5,891 nucleotides of DNA from Bauldia sp. (GTDB taxonomy: Bacteria > Pseudomonadota > Alphaproteobacteria > Rhizobiales > Kaistiaceae). The stretch spans positions 1 to 5,891 of the forward strand of contig JAGRKY010000485.1 of assembly GCA_020442095.1 (NCBI GenBank). Reading direction: 5' to 3'. The notes below the pieces were generated by a model. That model saw only the letters and a list, made by a program, of their open reading frames with translations. It searched no databases and was not told the DNA's origin. How positions within the stretch are numbered: the first letter of the stretch is position 1; each line of letters opens with the position of its first letter. The translations under genes and the position numbers were made by a program. Shown here in pieces: positions 1-5,891 of this stretch.

Positions 1-1119
1 GCGGCCGAGTTCTTCCGCTGGTTCTCGGAGGAAGGCGTCCGCAACATCGGCGACGTCATGCAATCGCCGTCGACGGGGGCGCGGATCGTCGCCCACCACA
101 AGCCGATGGGGATCGGCGTGCTGGTGACGCCGTGGAACTATCCGGCGGCGATGGGCACCCGCAAGATCGGCCCGGCGCTCGCCGCAGGCTGCCCGGTCAT
201 CGTCAAGCCGGCTTCCGAAACGCCGCTGACGATGCTGGCGCTGATGGAGGTGCTCGAGGCCGCCGGCGTACCGAAGGGCGTCGTCAACGTCATCCCGTCG
301 AAGAGGTCCGGCGCCATCGTCGATGCGCTGCTCCATGACATGCGGGTGCGGGTGATCTCCTTCACCGGCTCCACCGAGGTTGGCCGCAAGCTCCTCAAGT
401 CGGCCGCCGACAACATCGTCAACCCGGCCATGGAGCTCGGCGGCAACGCCCCCTTCATCGTCTGCCACGACGCCGATGTCGACGCCGCGGTCGAGGGGGC
501 GATGCTCGCCAAGATGCGCAACCTCGGCGAGGCCTGCACCGCCGCCAACCGCATCTATGTCCATGACAGCGTGCACGACGCCTTCGCCGGCAAGCTGACC
601 GAACGGATGGCCGGCCTGAAGGTCGGCAACGGCCTCGATGACGGGGTCGATGTCGGCTCGCTGGTCAACAGCGGCACCCGGGAGAAGGTCGCCGCCTTCG
701 TCGCCGACGCGGTCGGCAAGGGCGCGAAGCTCCTGACCGGCGGCATGACCCCGAACGGCCCCGGCTTCTTCTATCCGCCGACGGTCATCACCAACGTGCC
801 CGATGCCGCGGAATGCCTTCGCGACGAGATCTTCGGGCCGGTGGCGATGCTGCAGTCCTTCTCCGACGAGGAGGATGTCATCCGCCGGGCGAACGACACC
901 GAATACGGCCTCGTCGCCTACCTCTATACCCGGGATCTCAAGCGCGGCATGGCGCTGTCCGAGCGTCTCGAATTCGGCATGATCGGCCTCAATCGCGGCC
1001 TCGTCTCGGACCCGGCGGCGCCGTTCGGCGGCGTCAAGCAGTCGGGCATCGGCCGGGAAGGCGCCCACGAGGGCCTGATGGAGTTCCTCGAGACCCAGTA
1101 TATCGCCGTCGAATGGTAA
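1..1119 (+). CDS. gabD: NAD(P)-dependent aldehyde dehydrogenase, succinate-semialdehyde dehydrogenase type (5' truncated)
   Basis: The reading frame is open from base 1, so the gene starts outside the window; 372 codons are visible and roughly 110 N-terminal residues are missing compared with about 480-490 for the family. The enzyme would oxidise succinate semialdehyde (or a related semialdehyde) to the acid in the cytoplasm, as in GABA breakdown. Counting window codons, I see TPWNYP with the catalytic Asn (N46), the cofactor-loop motif FTGSTEVG (121-128), MELGG with the general-base Glu (E145), GEACTAANR with the nucleophilic Cys (C179, 34 residues after the Glu as expected), EIFGP (276-280) and the C-terminal PFGGVKQSGIGREG. 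The fold and catalytic residues are certain; the substrate is inferred from overall resemblance, including NRGLVSDPAAPFGG. Because kduD lies next door, an alpha-ketoglutarate-semialdehyde dehydrogenase of uronate oxidation is a reasonable alternative. The cofactor cannot be decided. It converges on kduD with 33 bp between stop codons. Confidence 0.8.
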   Translation, partial: AAEFFRWFSEEGVRNIGDVMQSPSTGARIVAHHKPMGIGVLVTPWNYPAAMGTRKIGPALAAGCPVIVKPASETPLTMLALMEVLEAAGVPKGVVNVIPSKRSGAIVDALLHDMRVRVISFTGSTEVGRKLLKSAADNIVNPAMELGGNAPFIVCHDADVDAAVEGAMLAKMRNLGEACTAANRIYVHDSVHDAFAGKLTERMAGLKVGNGLDDGVDVGSLVNSGTREKVAAFVADAVGKGAKLLTGGMTPNGPGFFYPPTVITNVPDAAECLRDEIFGPVAMLQSFSDEEDVIRRANDTEYGLVAYLYTRDLKRGMALSERLEFGMIGLNRGLVSDPAAPFGGVKQSGIGREGAHEGLMEFLETQYIAVEW

Positions 1120-1142
1120 GACGGCCCCGGATGGCCTGAAGC

Positions 1143-1166
1143 GGATGGCCCGTCAGCGGGCCATCC
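1143..1166. terminator. Perfect hairpin between convergent genes, possible bidirectional terminator without a T-tract
   Basis: GGATGGCCCG (1143-1152) and its exact reverse complement CGGGCCATCC (1157-1166) flank a 4-base loop, TCAG. The loop contains the kduD stop codon (1153-1155, read on the minus strand), so the right arm is the last coding bases of kduD. The arm core GGATGGCC is also present 14 bp upstream (1129-1136), so a second, alternative pairing with 1159-1166 is possible. Neither strand shows a run of T after the stem, so this is not a textbook intrinsic terminator. Its place between two convergent stop codons suggests a role in transcript ending or 3'-end protection for both genes; this is inference. 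Confidence 0.4.
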
Positions 1167-1917
1167 AGCCGCCGTCGACGGTGACCACCGAGCCGGTCAC
1201 GTAGCTGCTCGCCGGCGCGGCGAGGAAGAGGACCGCCGTCGCGAGCTCGTCCGACCGGCCGAAACGGCCGAGCGGAATGCGGTCGATCAGCTGCCGGCTG
1301 CGGTCGGCATCGTTGCGCAGCGCCTCGGTATTGTCGGTCTCCATATATCCCGGCGCGATCGCGTTGACGGTGATGCCATGCGGCGCGAGCTCGTTCGCCA
1401 GCAGCCGGGTGAGGCCGACGATGCCGTGCTTGCTCGCCGTGTAGGAGGGCACCCGGACGCCGCCCTGGAAGGAGAGGATCGAGGCGAGGTTGACGATGCG
1501 GCCGCCGTTGCCCGCCTCGACCATCGTGCGCGCCACGGCCTGGGAGAGGAAGAAGGCGCTCTTGAGGTTGATCTGCATCACCTCGTCCCAATCCTTCTCG
1601 GCGAAATCGAGCACGTCGGTGCGGCGGATGATGCCGGCATTGTTGACCAGAATGTCGATCGGCCCCCGCGCCGCGACCGCCTCGGCGACGATCGCGCCGA
1701 AGTCGTTCGGCACGGTGAGATCGGCGGTGATCGCGGTGAAGCCGCGATTGCGGGCGGCGACCGCGCGGGCCGTCTCCTCCATGGGATTCGGGCCGACGCC
1801 GACGATGTCGGCGCCCGCATCGGCAAGGGCAAGCGCCATGGCCTGGCCGAGCCCGCGCCGCGCGCCGGTCACCATCGCCACCTTGCCCGTCAGGTCGAAG
1901 AGCTGTGCAACTGTCAT
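1153..1917 (-). CDS. kduD: 2-dehydro-3-deoxy-D-gluconate 5-dehydrogenase (KduD), short-chain dehydrogenase
   Basis: This is a complete 254-residue cytoplasmic short-chain dehydrogenase. KduD interconverts 2,5-diketo-3-deoxygluconate and 2-keto-3-deoxygluconate with NAD(H), after KduI, in the use of unsaturated uronates from pectin and similar polymers. Visible are the Rossmann motif TGARRGLG (17-24), NNAG (92-95), catalytic Asn (N117), Ser (S146) and the YxxxK pair (Y159, K163). Stretches such as NAGIIRR, EKDWDEVM, LSFQGG.RVPSYTASK, NAIAPGYM..DNT and the ending VDGGWMAR closely match the KduD proteins I remember, which separates it from generic short-chain dehydrogenases. The frame is open 89 codons further upstream, but I chose ATG at 1917 because the conserved fold starts at LFDLTGKVAMVTG and the length then matches the family; a weak GAAG ribosome site lies 5 bases before it. 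It is divergent from the P-type ATPase gene. No other kdu gene is visible. A 2-deoxy-D-gluconate 3-dehydrogenase label would refer to the same family. Confidence 0.88.
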   Translation of the reverse strand: MTVAQLFDLTGKVAMVTGARRGLGQAMALALADAGADIVGVGPNPMEETARAVAARNRGFTAITADLTVPNDFGAIVAEAVAARGPIDILVNNAGIIRRTDVLDFAEKDWDEVMQINLKSAFFLSQAVARTMVEAGNGGRIVNLASILSFQGGVRVPSYTASKHGIVGLTRLLANELAPHGITVNAIAPGYMETDNTEALRNDADRSRQLIDRIPLGRFGRSDELATAVLFLAAPASSYVTGSVVTVDGGWMAR

Positions 1918-2070
1918 GGCCGCTTCATAGCAGCCGGCCGGGCAGCCGTCCGGCGGATTTTCTCCCCGCGATGACATGCCGCCGCGATTTGTGTCCGACC
2001 ATCGGCAACATCCGGCCCCGCGAGGTGCTAGGAAGGACGGGAGGCATGTGGATCGGTTCCGGGAAAGGCA
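1918..2070. promoter_or_regulatory. Divergent spacer between kduD and the P-type ATPase gene
   Basis: This 153-bp gap must hold the 5' signals of both genes, since they are transcribed away from each other. I found no -35/-10 pair close enough to consensus to name, no sigma-54 element and no convincing operator dyad. The only structures seen are a CCGGCCGG palindrome within repeated CAGCCG units near 1930-1950 and a repeated CCGCGAT (around 1967 and 1984). In the ATPase frame there is a stop codon at 2029-2031 and no other start codon before 2071. The regulatory role is inferred from gene orientation alone. Confidence 0.4.
2062..2068 (+). promoter_or_regulatory. Ribosome-binding site of the P-type ATPase gene
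   Basis: The purine run GGAAAGG lies just before ATG 2071. The gap of two bases from its end is shorter than usual, but pairing through GGA (2062-2064) gives 6 bases, which is normal. Together with the in-frame stop at 2029-2031 it fixes the start of the gene. Confidence 0.45.
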
Positions 2071-4626
2071 ATGGCGTCGTCGACAGGTCCGGGAAGTGCT
2101 GAGGCTGCCGTTGCGCCGGACGCCGGTCTGAGCGAGGCGGCGGCGCGGGCATTGCGCGAGCGTGGCGAAGGCAACGCCGTCCATCTCGCGACGAGCCGGT
2201 CCTACTTCGCCATCATCCGCAGCAACCTCTTCAACTTCTTCAACAACATCCTCTTCACCATCGGTATCGCCCTAATCGCCCTCGGCGAATGGAACGACGC
2301 GATGACCAGCGTCGGGCTCGGGCTGGTCAACGCGATCATCGGCACGATCCAGGAGCTGCGCGCCAAGCGCCAGCTCGACCGCATCGCCCTGCTCCACCGC
2401 CCCAAGGTAACGCTGGTCCGCGATGGCGCGGAGCGCGTCGCCGACCCCGACGAGATCGTCAAGGGCGACCACATCCGCCTGCGGCCCGGCGACCAGGTGC
2501 TGGTCGACGGCGATCTGATCGCCGGCGGCGTCCTCGAGATGGACGAGTCGCTGCTCACCGGCGAGTCGGAGGCCGAGCGCAAGTCGGTCGGCGACTCGCT
2601 GCTCTCGGGCAGCATCTGCCTGAGCGGCGAAGGCACCTACCGGGCCGACGTGGTCGGCGCGGAGAGCTATGCCAACCGGCTAACGGCGGAAGCCCGCGCC
2701 TTCCAGTTCATCAAGACGCCGCTGCAGAAGCAGATCGACTTCGCGGTGCGCCTGGTGATGCTGGTCGTCGTGCTGATGAGCGGCACCATCCTCGTCTCCG
2801 CCCTGCTCCAGGACCTGCCGACCAGCCGTATCGTCCAGCTTGCCGCCGTGCTTTCGGGACAGGTGCCCTATGGCCTGTTCTTCGTCATCATCGTCGCCTA
2901 TTCGCTCGGCGCCGCCGCGATCGCCAAGCAGGGCGCCCTCGTCCAGCAGGTCAACGCCGTCGAGTCGCTCAGCGACGCCGACATCCTGTGCGTCGACAAG
3001 ACCGGGACGCTGACCACCAACGCGCTGACGCTCCACGCCGTCGAGCCGCTGGGTGGCGAGAGCCGGCAAAGCCTCGAGCCGCTGATCGGCAGCTATGCGC
3101 GCAGCGTCGGATCGCCCAACCAGACGACCACCGCCCTGACCGCGTCGCTTGCCGGCGAGGCGCTGGAACCGGGCGGCGTCATCGCCTTTTCCTCGGCGCG
3201 GAAATGGAGCGCGACCGCCTTTGCCGACGGACCGCTCGCGGGCGTCCATGCGCTCGGCGCCTTCGAGATGCTCGCCCCTCACCTCGTGCCGTCGCCGGAG
3301 ACCGCGGCGCTTGCCGACCGGGTCGGAAAGATCGCGGAGACGGGCCTCCGGGTGCTGCTCTTCGCCGGCACGACGGAGGCGACAAGCTTTGCCGGGACGG
3401 AGGAGGCGCCGGACCTTCCGCCGCTCGTGCCGCTCGCGCTGGTGATCCTTGCCGACGTGCTGAGGCCGAATGTCGCCGCGACTTTCGCTGCCTTCGCCAA
3501 GCTCGGGCTGCGGCTGAAGATCATCTCGGGCGACGATCCCAACACGGTCGCGGCGCTTGCCCGCCAGGCCAACCTGCCCGTCGCGGGCATTGCCTCCGGC
3601 CCGGAGATCGCGCAGATGAGCCCGGCCGAGCTCGCCACCGTCATCGACGAGGTCGACGTCTTCGGCCGCATCGTCCCGGCCCAGAAGGAGCAGATCGTGA
3701 CGGCCCTGATCGCCAAGGGCCATCACGTCGCGATGGTAGGGGACGGCGTCAACGACGTGCTCGCCCTCAAGAAGGCGCAGCTCGGCATCGCCATGAACAG
3801 CGGCAGCCCGGCGGCGCGCAACGTCGCCGACATCGTCCTGCTCAACGACGATTTCCAGCCGCTGCAGACGGCCTTTTTCGAAGGCCAGCGGGTGCTGTCC
3901 GGGATGACGACCGCGCTGCTCCTCTTCCTGTCGCGCGTCGCGAGCTCGATCCTGGTGATCATCGCCATCACCATGCTCGGGCTGACTTTCCCCTTCGAGC
4001 CCGCCCAGATGGCGCTGACCCTCTTCACCGTCGGCATCCCGACCTTCTTCCTGACCCTCTGGGCGCGGCCGGTGGCGCTGAGGGAGAACCTGCTGCGCAG
4101 GCTCGTGCGCTTCGTCATCCCGGTGGCGGTGGTGACGATGGCCTTCGGCGTCGCCCTCTACACCTTCCATTTCGAGCGCGTGCAGGACGACCTCGAATCC
4201 TACAAGCTGCCGGTATTCGCGTTGCAGAACTTCGAGCGCGTGACCGGGCTCAGCGTCGACGACGGCGCCGAATTCGCGGTCGCCTCGGCGACCATCGTGG
4301 CGCAGTCGGCGCTGTCGATGTTCGTCACCTTCACCGCCTTCGTGCTGATCCTCTTCCTCGCCCCGCCGATCCGTCTCTTCACCGGCTGGGTGACCGAGGT
4401 GTCCGCCGACAAACGGCCAACGATCATGGCCGCGGCACTGGCCATCGTCTTCCTCGTGGTGCTCTTCACCGAGACGCTGGCGGAGTATTTCGGGCTGATT
4501 GCGGTCGGGCGGGGGGTCTATCTCAGCGTCGTGGCGGTGCTACCGGCCTGGGCGGCGCTCCTCCTCCTCAACTGGCGTTTCCGCTGGTTCGAGCGCTTCC
4601 TGGGTCTCGCCCACGAGGCCGGCTGA
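2071..4626 (+). CDS. CtpE-like P-type cation-transporting ATPase (HAD-IC family), substrate unknown
   Basis: Complete 851-residue inner-membrane pump that would couple ATP hydrolysis to cation movement. An N-terminal segment (LSEAAARALRERGEGN) precedes TM1 (about 53-72, after an RSNLFNFFN motif) and TM2 (78-95). The actuator domain carries the dephosphorylation motif TGES (163-166). TM3 (225-246) and TM4 (256-282) follow, then DKTGT with the phosphorylated Asp (D309), a short nucleotide-binding domain with FSSARKWSA (373-381), DVLR (462-465), SGDDP (486-490) and GDGVND (557-562). Six further helices lie near 613-640, 648-665, 681-699, 741-764, 784-800 and 814-833, giving ten in all. The TM1 motif, the compact nucleotide domain and GVNDVLALKKAQLGIAMNSGSPAARNVADIVLL resemble mycobacterial CtpE, reported as a calcium transporter. 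However, TM4 reads VPYGL (P266-Y267-G268-L269) instead of PEGL, and TM6 reads TLFTVGIP where P2-type pumps have NLxTDGxPA. The enzyme class is certain and the ion is not. The gene appears monocistronic: it has its own start signals and the next gene has its own promoter. Confidence 0.88.
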   Translation: MASSTGPGSAEAAVAPDAGLSEAAARALRERGEGNAVHLATSRSYFAIIRSNLFNFFNNILFTIGIALIALGEWNDAMTSVGLGLVNAIIGTIQELRAKRQLDRIALLHRPKVTLVRDGAERVADPDEIVKGDHIRLRPGDQVLVDGDLIAGGVLEMDESLLTGESEAERKSVGDSLLSGSICLSGEGTYRADVVGAESYANRLTAEARAFQFIKTPLQKQIDFAVRLVMLVVVLMSGTILVSALLQDLPTSRIVQLAAVLSGQVPYGLFFVIIVAYSLGAAAIAKQGALVQQVNAVESLSDADILCVDKTGTLTTNALTLHAVEPLGGESRQSLEPLIGSYARSVGSPNQTTTALTASLAGEALEPGGVIAFSSARKWSATAFADGPLAGVHALGAFEMLAPHLVPSPETAALADRVGKIAETGLRVLLFAGTTEATSFAGTEEAPDLPPLVPLALVILADVLRPNVAATFAAFAKLGLRLKIISGDDPNTVAALARQANLPVAGIASGPEIAQMSPAELATVIDEVDVFGRIVPAQKEQIVTALIAKGHHVAMVGDGVNDVLALKKAQLGIAMNSGSPAARNVADIVLLNDDFQPLQTAFFEGQRVLSGMTTALLLFLSRVASSILVIIAITMLGLTFPFEPAQMALTLFTVGIPTFFLTLWARPVALRENLLRRLVRFVIPVAVVTMAFGVALYTFHFERVQDDLESYKLPVFALQNFERVTGLSVDDGAEFAVASATIVAQSALSMFVTFTAFVLILFLAPPIRLFTGWVTEVSADKRPTIMAAALAIVFLVVLFTETLAEYFGLIAVGRGVYLSVVAVLPAWAALLLLNWRFRWFERFLGLAHEAG

Positions 4627-4646
4627 TCCCCCGAAAACGGCACGAT

Positions 4647-4663
4647 TGCACGATTTCTGTGCA
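4647..4663 (+). promoter_or_regulatory. Putative NtrC-type enhancer site upstream of allophanate hydrolase
   Basis: TGCAC (4647-4651) and GTGCA (4659-4663) form a perfect dyad separated by 7 bases. The enterobacterial NtrC consensus, TGCACC-N5-GGTGCA, has the same outer half-sites and the same spacing; only the innermost C and G differ here (G and T). The centre is at 4655, about 155 bp before the transcription start predicted from the sigma-54 promoter at 4784-4799, a normal distance for a sigma-54 activator. Only one full site is visible, whereas NtrC enhancers often come in pairs. The binding protein is inferred. Confidence 0.55.
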
Positions 4664-4783
4664 TGCATAGTTACGCGGCACCGCAGGGATTTGCGAATTG
4701 CATGCGATCATGGGAATTATGGGCCTGCGCGTGCGGGCAAAACCCGATTCGACAGGGCCTGGCGCGGCTGGAAGATACCTGCA

Positions 4784-4799
4784 TGGCCCGGTTATTGCT
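4784..4799 (+). promoter_or_regulatory. Predicted sigma-54 (-24/-12) promoter of allophanate hydrolase
   Basis: TGGCCCGGTTATTGCT matches the sigma-54 consensus TGGCACG-N4-TTGCW at every fixed position except one (C for A at the fifth base). The invariant GG (4785-4786) and GC (4797-4798) are exactly 10 bases apart, as RpoN requires. Transcription would start near 4810, giving a leader of about 28 bases to the TTG at 4838 or about 64 to the ATG at 4874. An NtrC-like dyad upstream and a nitrogen-scavenging gene downstream fit the assignment. Confidence 0.7.
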
Positions 4800-4837
4800 C
4801 GCCAAATTCTGACTGCAACAAAAGCGGATCCGTTCTC

Positions 4838-5891
4838 TTGCCGATATCCCATGACGCCGAGATCTCCCGGCTGATGAACGACTACCGCCACGGCAACAAA
4901 CCGGTCGACACGATCGAGGCGACCTTTGCCGCGATCGAGGAGGCCGGCGATCCCGGCATCTTCATTTCGCTGGTCGATCGCGACAAGGCGCTGGCCGCGG
5001 CGCGCGAGCTCGGCGGCCGGATCGACCCGACCAAGCCGCTCTACGGCGTGCCCTTTGCCGTCAAGGACAATATCGACGTCGCCGGCATGCCGACGACCGT
5101 CGGCTGCCCGGAATATGCCTATACGCCAGCGAAATCGGCGCCGGTCGTGGATCGCCTGACCGAGGCCGGCGCGATCCTCGTCGGCAAGACCAATCTCGAC
5201 CAGTTCGCGACCGGCCTTGTCGGCGTGCGCACGCCCTACCCCGTGCCACGTAACGCCGTCGATCCATCGCTCGTGCCGGGCGGCTCGTCGTCCGGCTCGG
5301 CGGTCGCGACCGCGCGCGGCATCGTCGCCTTCGCGCTCGGCACCGATACCGCCGGCTCGGGGCGCATTCCCGCCGGACTTAATAACATTGTCGGGTTGAA
5401 GCCGAGCGTCGGCGCGCTGTCCACCAGCGGCCTCGTGCCGGCCTGCCGTACGCTCGATTGTATTTCCGTGTTCGCACTCGGCGTCGACGACGCCTTCGCG
5501 GTGTTCTCGATTGCCGCAGGCTATGATCCGACCGATCCTTATTCGCGGCGCATGGCCTTGGGCGCGCTTCATCGACGCGCTGAAAAAATGAAGATCGGCG
5601 TGCCGTCAAAGGCGAGCCGAAAATTCTTCGGCGACCGCGACATGGAAGCGGGTTTCGACACCGCGCTCGGGATGCTCACATCCTTCGGCGCGGACATCGT
5701 AGAAATCGACTTCACCGAATTTTACGCAACGGCGGATCTGCTTTACGAAGGCGCATGGGTCGCCGAGCGCTACGCCGCGATCCGCGACTTCATCGAGGCG
5801 CAGCCGGATTCGCTCCACCCGGTGACGCGCACGATCATCGAAGGGGCGACGCGGCTCTCGGCGGCGGACGCCTTCGCCGGCCAGTACCGCC
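4838..5891 (+). CDS. atzF: Allophanate hydrolase, amidase-signature domain (3' truncated)
   Basis: This cytoplasmic enzyme hydrolyses allophanate to ammonia and carbon dioxide, the last step in using urea by the carboxylase route, biuret or cyanuric acid. Of about 600 residues, 351 are visible; the C-terminal domain, which in this family handles the decarboxylation-linked step, lies outside. Counting from TTG 4838, the Ser-cisSer-Lys triad is K76 (GVPFAVKDNID), S150 (GGSSSGS) and S174 (GTDTAGSGR). The spacings of 74 and 24 equal those of Pseudomonas AtzF. TNLDQFATGLVGVRTPY, PAGLNNIVGLKPS and VPACRTLDCISVFAL are characteristic of allophanate hydrolase rather than GatA or general amidases. Y303 and R311 in LYEGAWVAER match, in eight-residue spacing, a Tyr/Arg substrate-binding pair that I recall from solved family members. 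The start is uncertain: TTG 4838 keeps the N-terminal helix EISRLMNDYRHG and has a weak GGA 9 bases before it, while ATG 4874 would cut that helix and lacks a ribosome site. Urea carboxylase genes may be nearby but are not visible. Confidence 0.9.
   Translation, partial: MPISHDAEISRLMNDYRHGNKPVDTIEATFAAIEEAGDPGIFISLVDRDKALAAARELGGRIDPTKPLYGVPFAVKDNIDVAGMPTTVGCPEYAYTPAKSAPVVDRLTEAGAILVGKTNLDQFATGLVGVRTPYPVPRNAVDPSLVPGGSSSGSAVATARGIVAFALGTDTAGSGRIPAGLNNIVGLKPSVGALSTSGLVPACRTLDCISVFALGVDDAFAVFSIAAGYDPTDPYSRRMALGALHRRAEKMKIGVPSKASRKFFGDRDMEAGFDTALGMLTSFGADIVEIDFTEFYATADLLYEGAWVAERYAAIRDFIEAQPDSLHPVTRTIIEGATRLSAADAFAGQYR

Noticed and set aside
1918..2184. An 89-codon N-terminal extension of kduD up to an ATG at 2184
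   Set aside because: The extension is Cys/Arg-rich and unlike the family, and it would overlap the start of the divergent ATPase gene. The start at 1917 gives the normal 254 residues.
4627..4646. An intrinsic terminator after the ATPase gene
   Set aside because: I found no stem of useful length followed by a T-run.
2289..4670. A 793-residue open frame on the plus strand overlapping the ATPase gene in another frame
   Set aside because: The product is almost entirely Arg, Ala, Gly and Pro repeats with no domain. The ATPase frame carries every family motif.
4706..4719. An IHF-like site between the NtrC dyad and the sigma-54 promoter
   Set aside because: ATCA is followed by a TTA, but the spacing is one base off and several consensus positions mismatch. 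It is not supportable.
4851..4874. A seven-codon leader frame (MTPRSPG) ending in TGATG
   Set aside because: It has no ribosome site and most likely lies inside the allophanate hydrolase coding region that begins at 4838.
4568..5572. A 334-residue open frame on the minus strand opposite the end of the ATPase gene and allophanate hydrolase
   Set aside because: It is Arg/Gly/Ala/Asp-rich with no recognisable domain, and it lies opposite a clearly conserved amidase and across its promoter. This is typical antisense openness in GC-rich DNA.

Overview
The window is strongly GC-rich, with a G/C bias at third codon positions, and is almost fully coding. The protein sequences most resemble those of an alphaproteobacterium, probably of the Hyphomicrobiales (Rhizobiales); this is inferred from protein character and base composition, not from a marker gene. 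It holds four protein genes, two of them cut by the window edges. I see no tRNA, rRNA, CRISPR array, insertion sequence or phage gene.

Layout: (1) 1-1119, plus strand, is the 3' part of an aldehyde dehydrogenase of the succinate-semialdehyde dehydrogenase type. (2) 1153-1917, minus strand, is a complete short-chain dehydrogenase that closely resembles KduD, the last step in turning pectin- or uronate-derived 5-keto sugar acids into 2-keto-3-deoxygluconate. These two genes converge, and a perfect 10-bp hairpin sits over the kduD stop codon. (3) A 153-bp divergent spacer (1918-2070) separates kduD from (4) 2071-4626, plus strand, a complete 851-residue P-type ATPase of the CtpE-like group, whose membrane ion-binding motifs lack the usual acidic residues. 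(5) A spacer of about 211 bp (4627-4837), visibly richer in A/T than the genes, leads to (6) 4838-5891, plus strand, the N-terminal part of allophanate hydrolase (AtzF type), which runs off the right edge.

The most informative non-coding piece is the spacer before allophanate hydrolase. It carries a near-consensus sigma-54 (-24/-12) promoter and, about 155 bp upstream of the predicted transcription start, a perfect 5+5 dyad with the spacing of an NtrC enhancer site. Together they suggest that allophanate breakdown (urea, biuret or cyanuric-acid nitrogen) is switched on by nitrogen limitation. This is a prediction from sequence.

The genes do not form one pathway. The left half is carbon catabolism (semialdehyde oxidation and keto-sugar-acid reduction), the middle is ion transport with an unknown substrate, and the right end begins a nitrogen-scavenging unit. 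The region looks like ordinary chromosome. The best candidates for something not fully described are the unusual ion-site chemistry of the ATPase and the sigma-54/NtrC control region.
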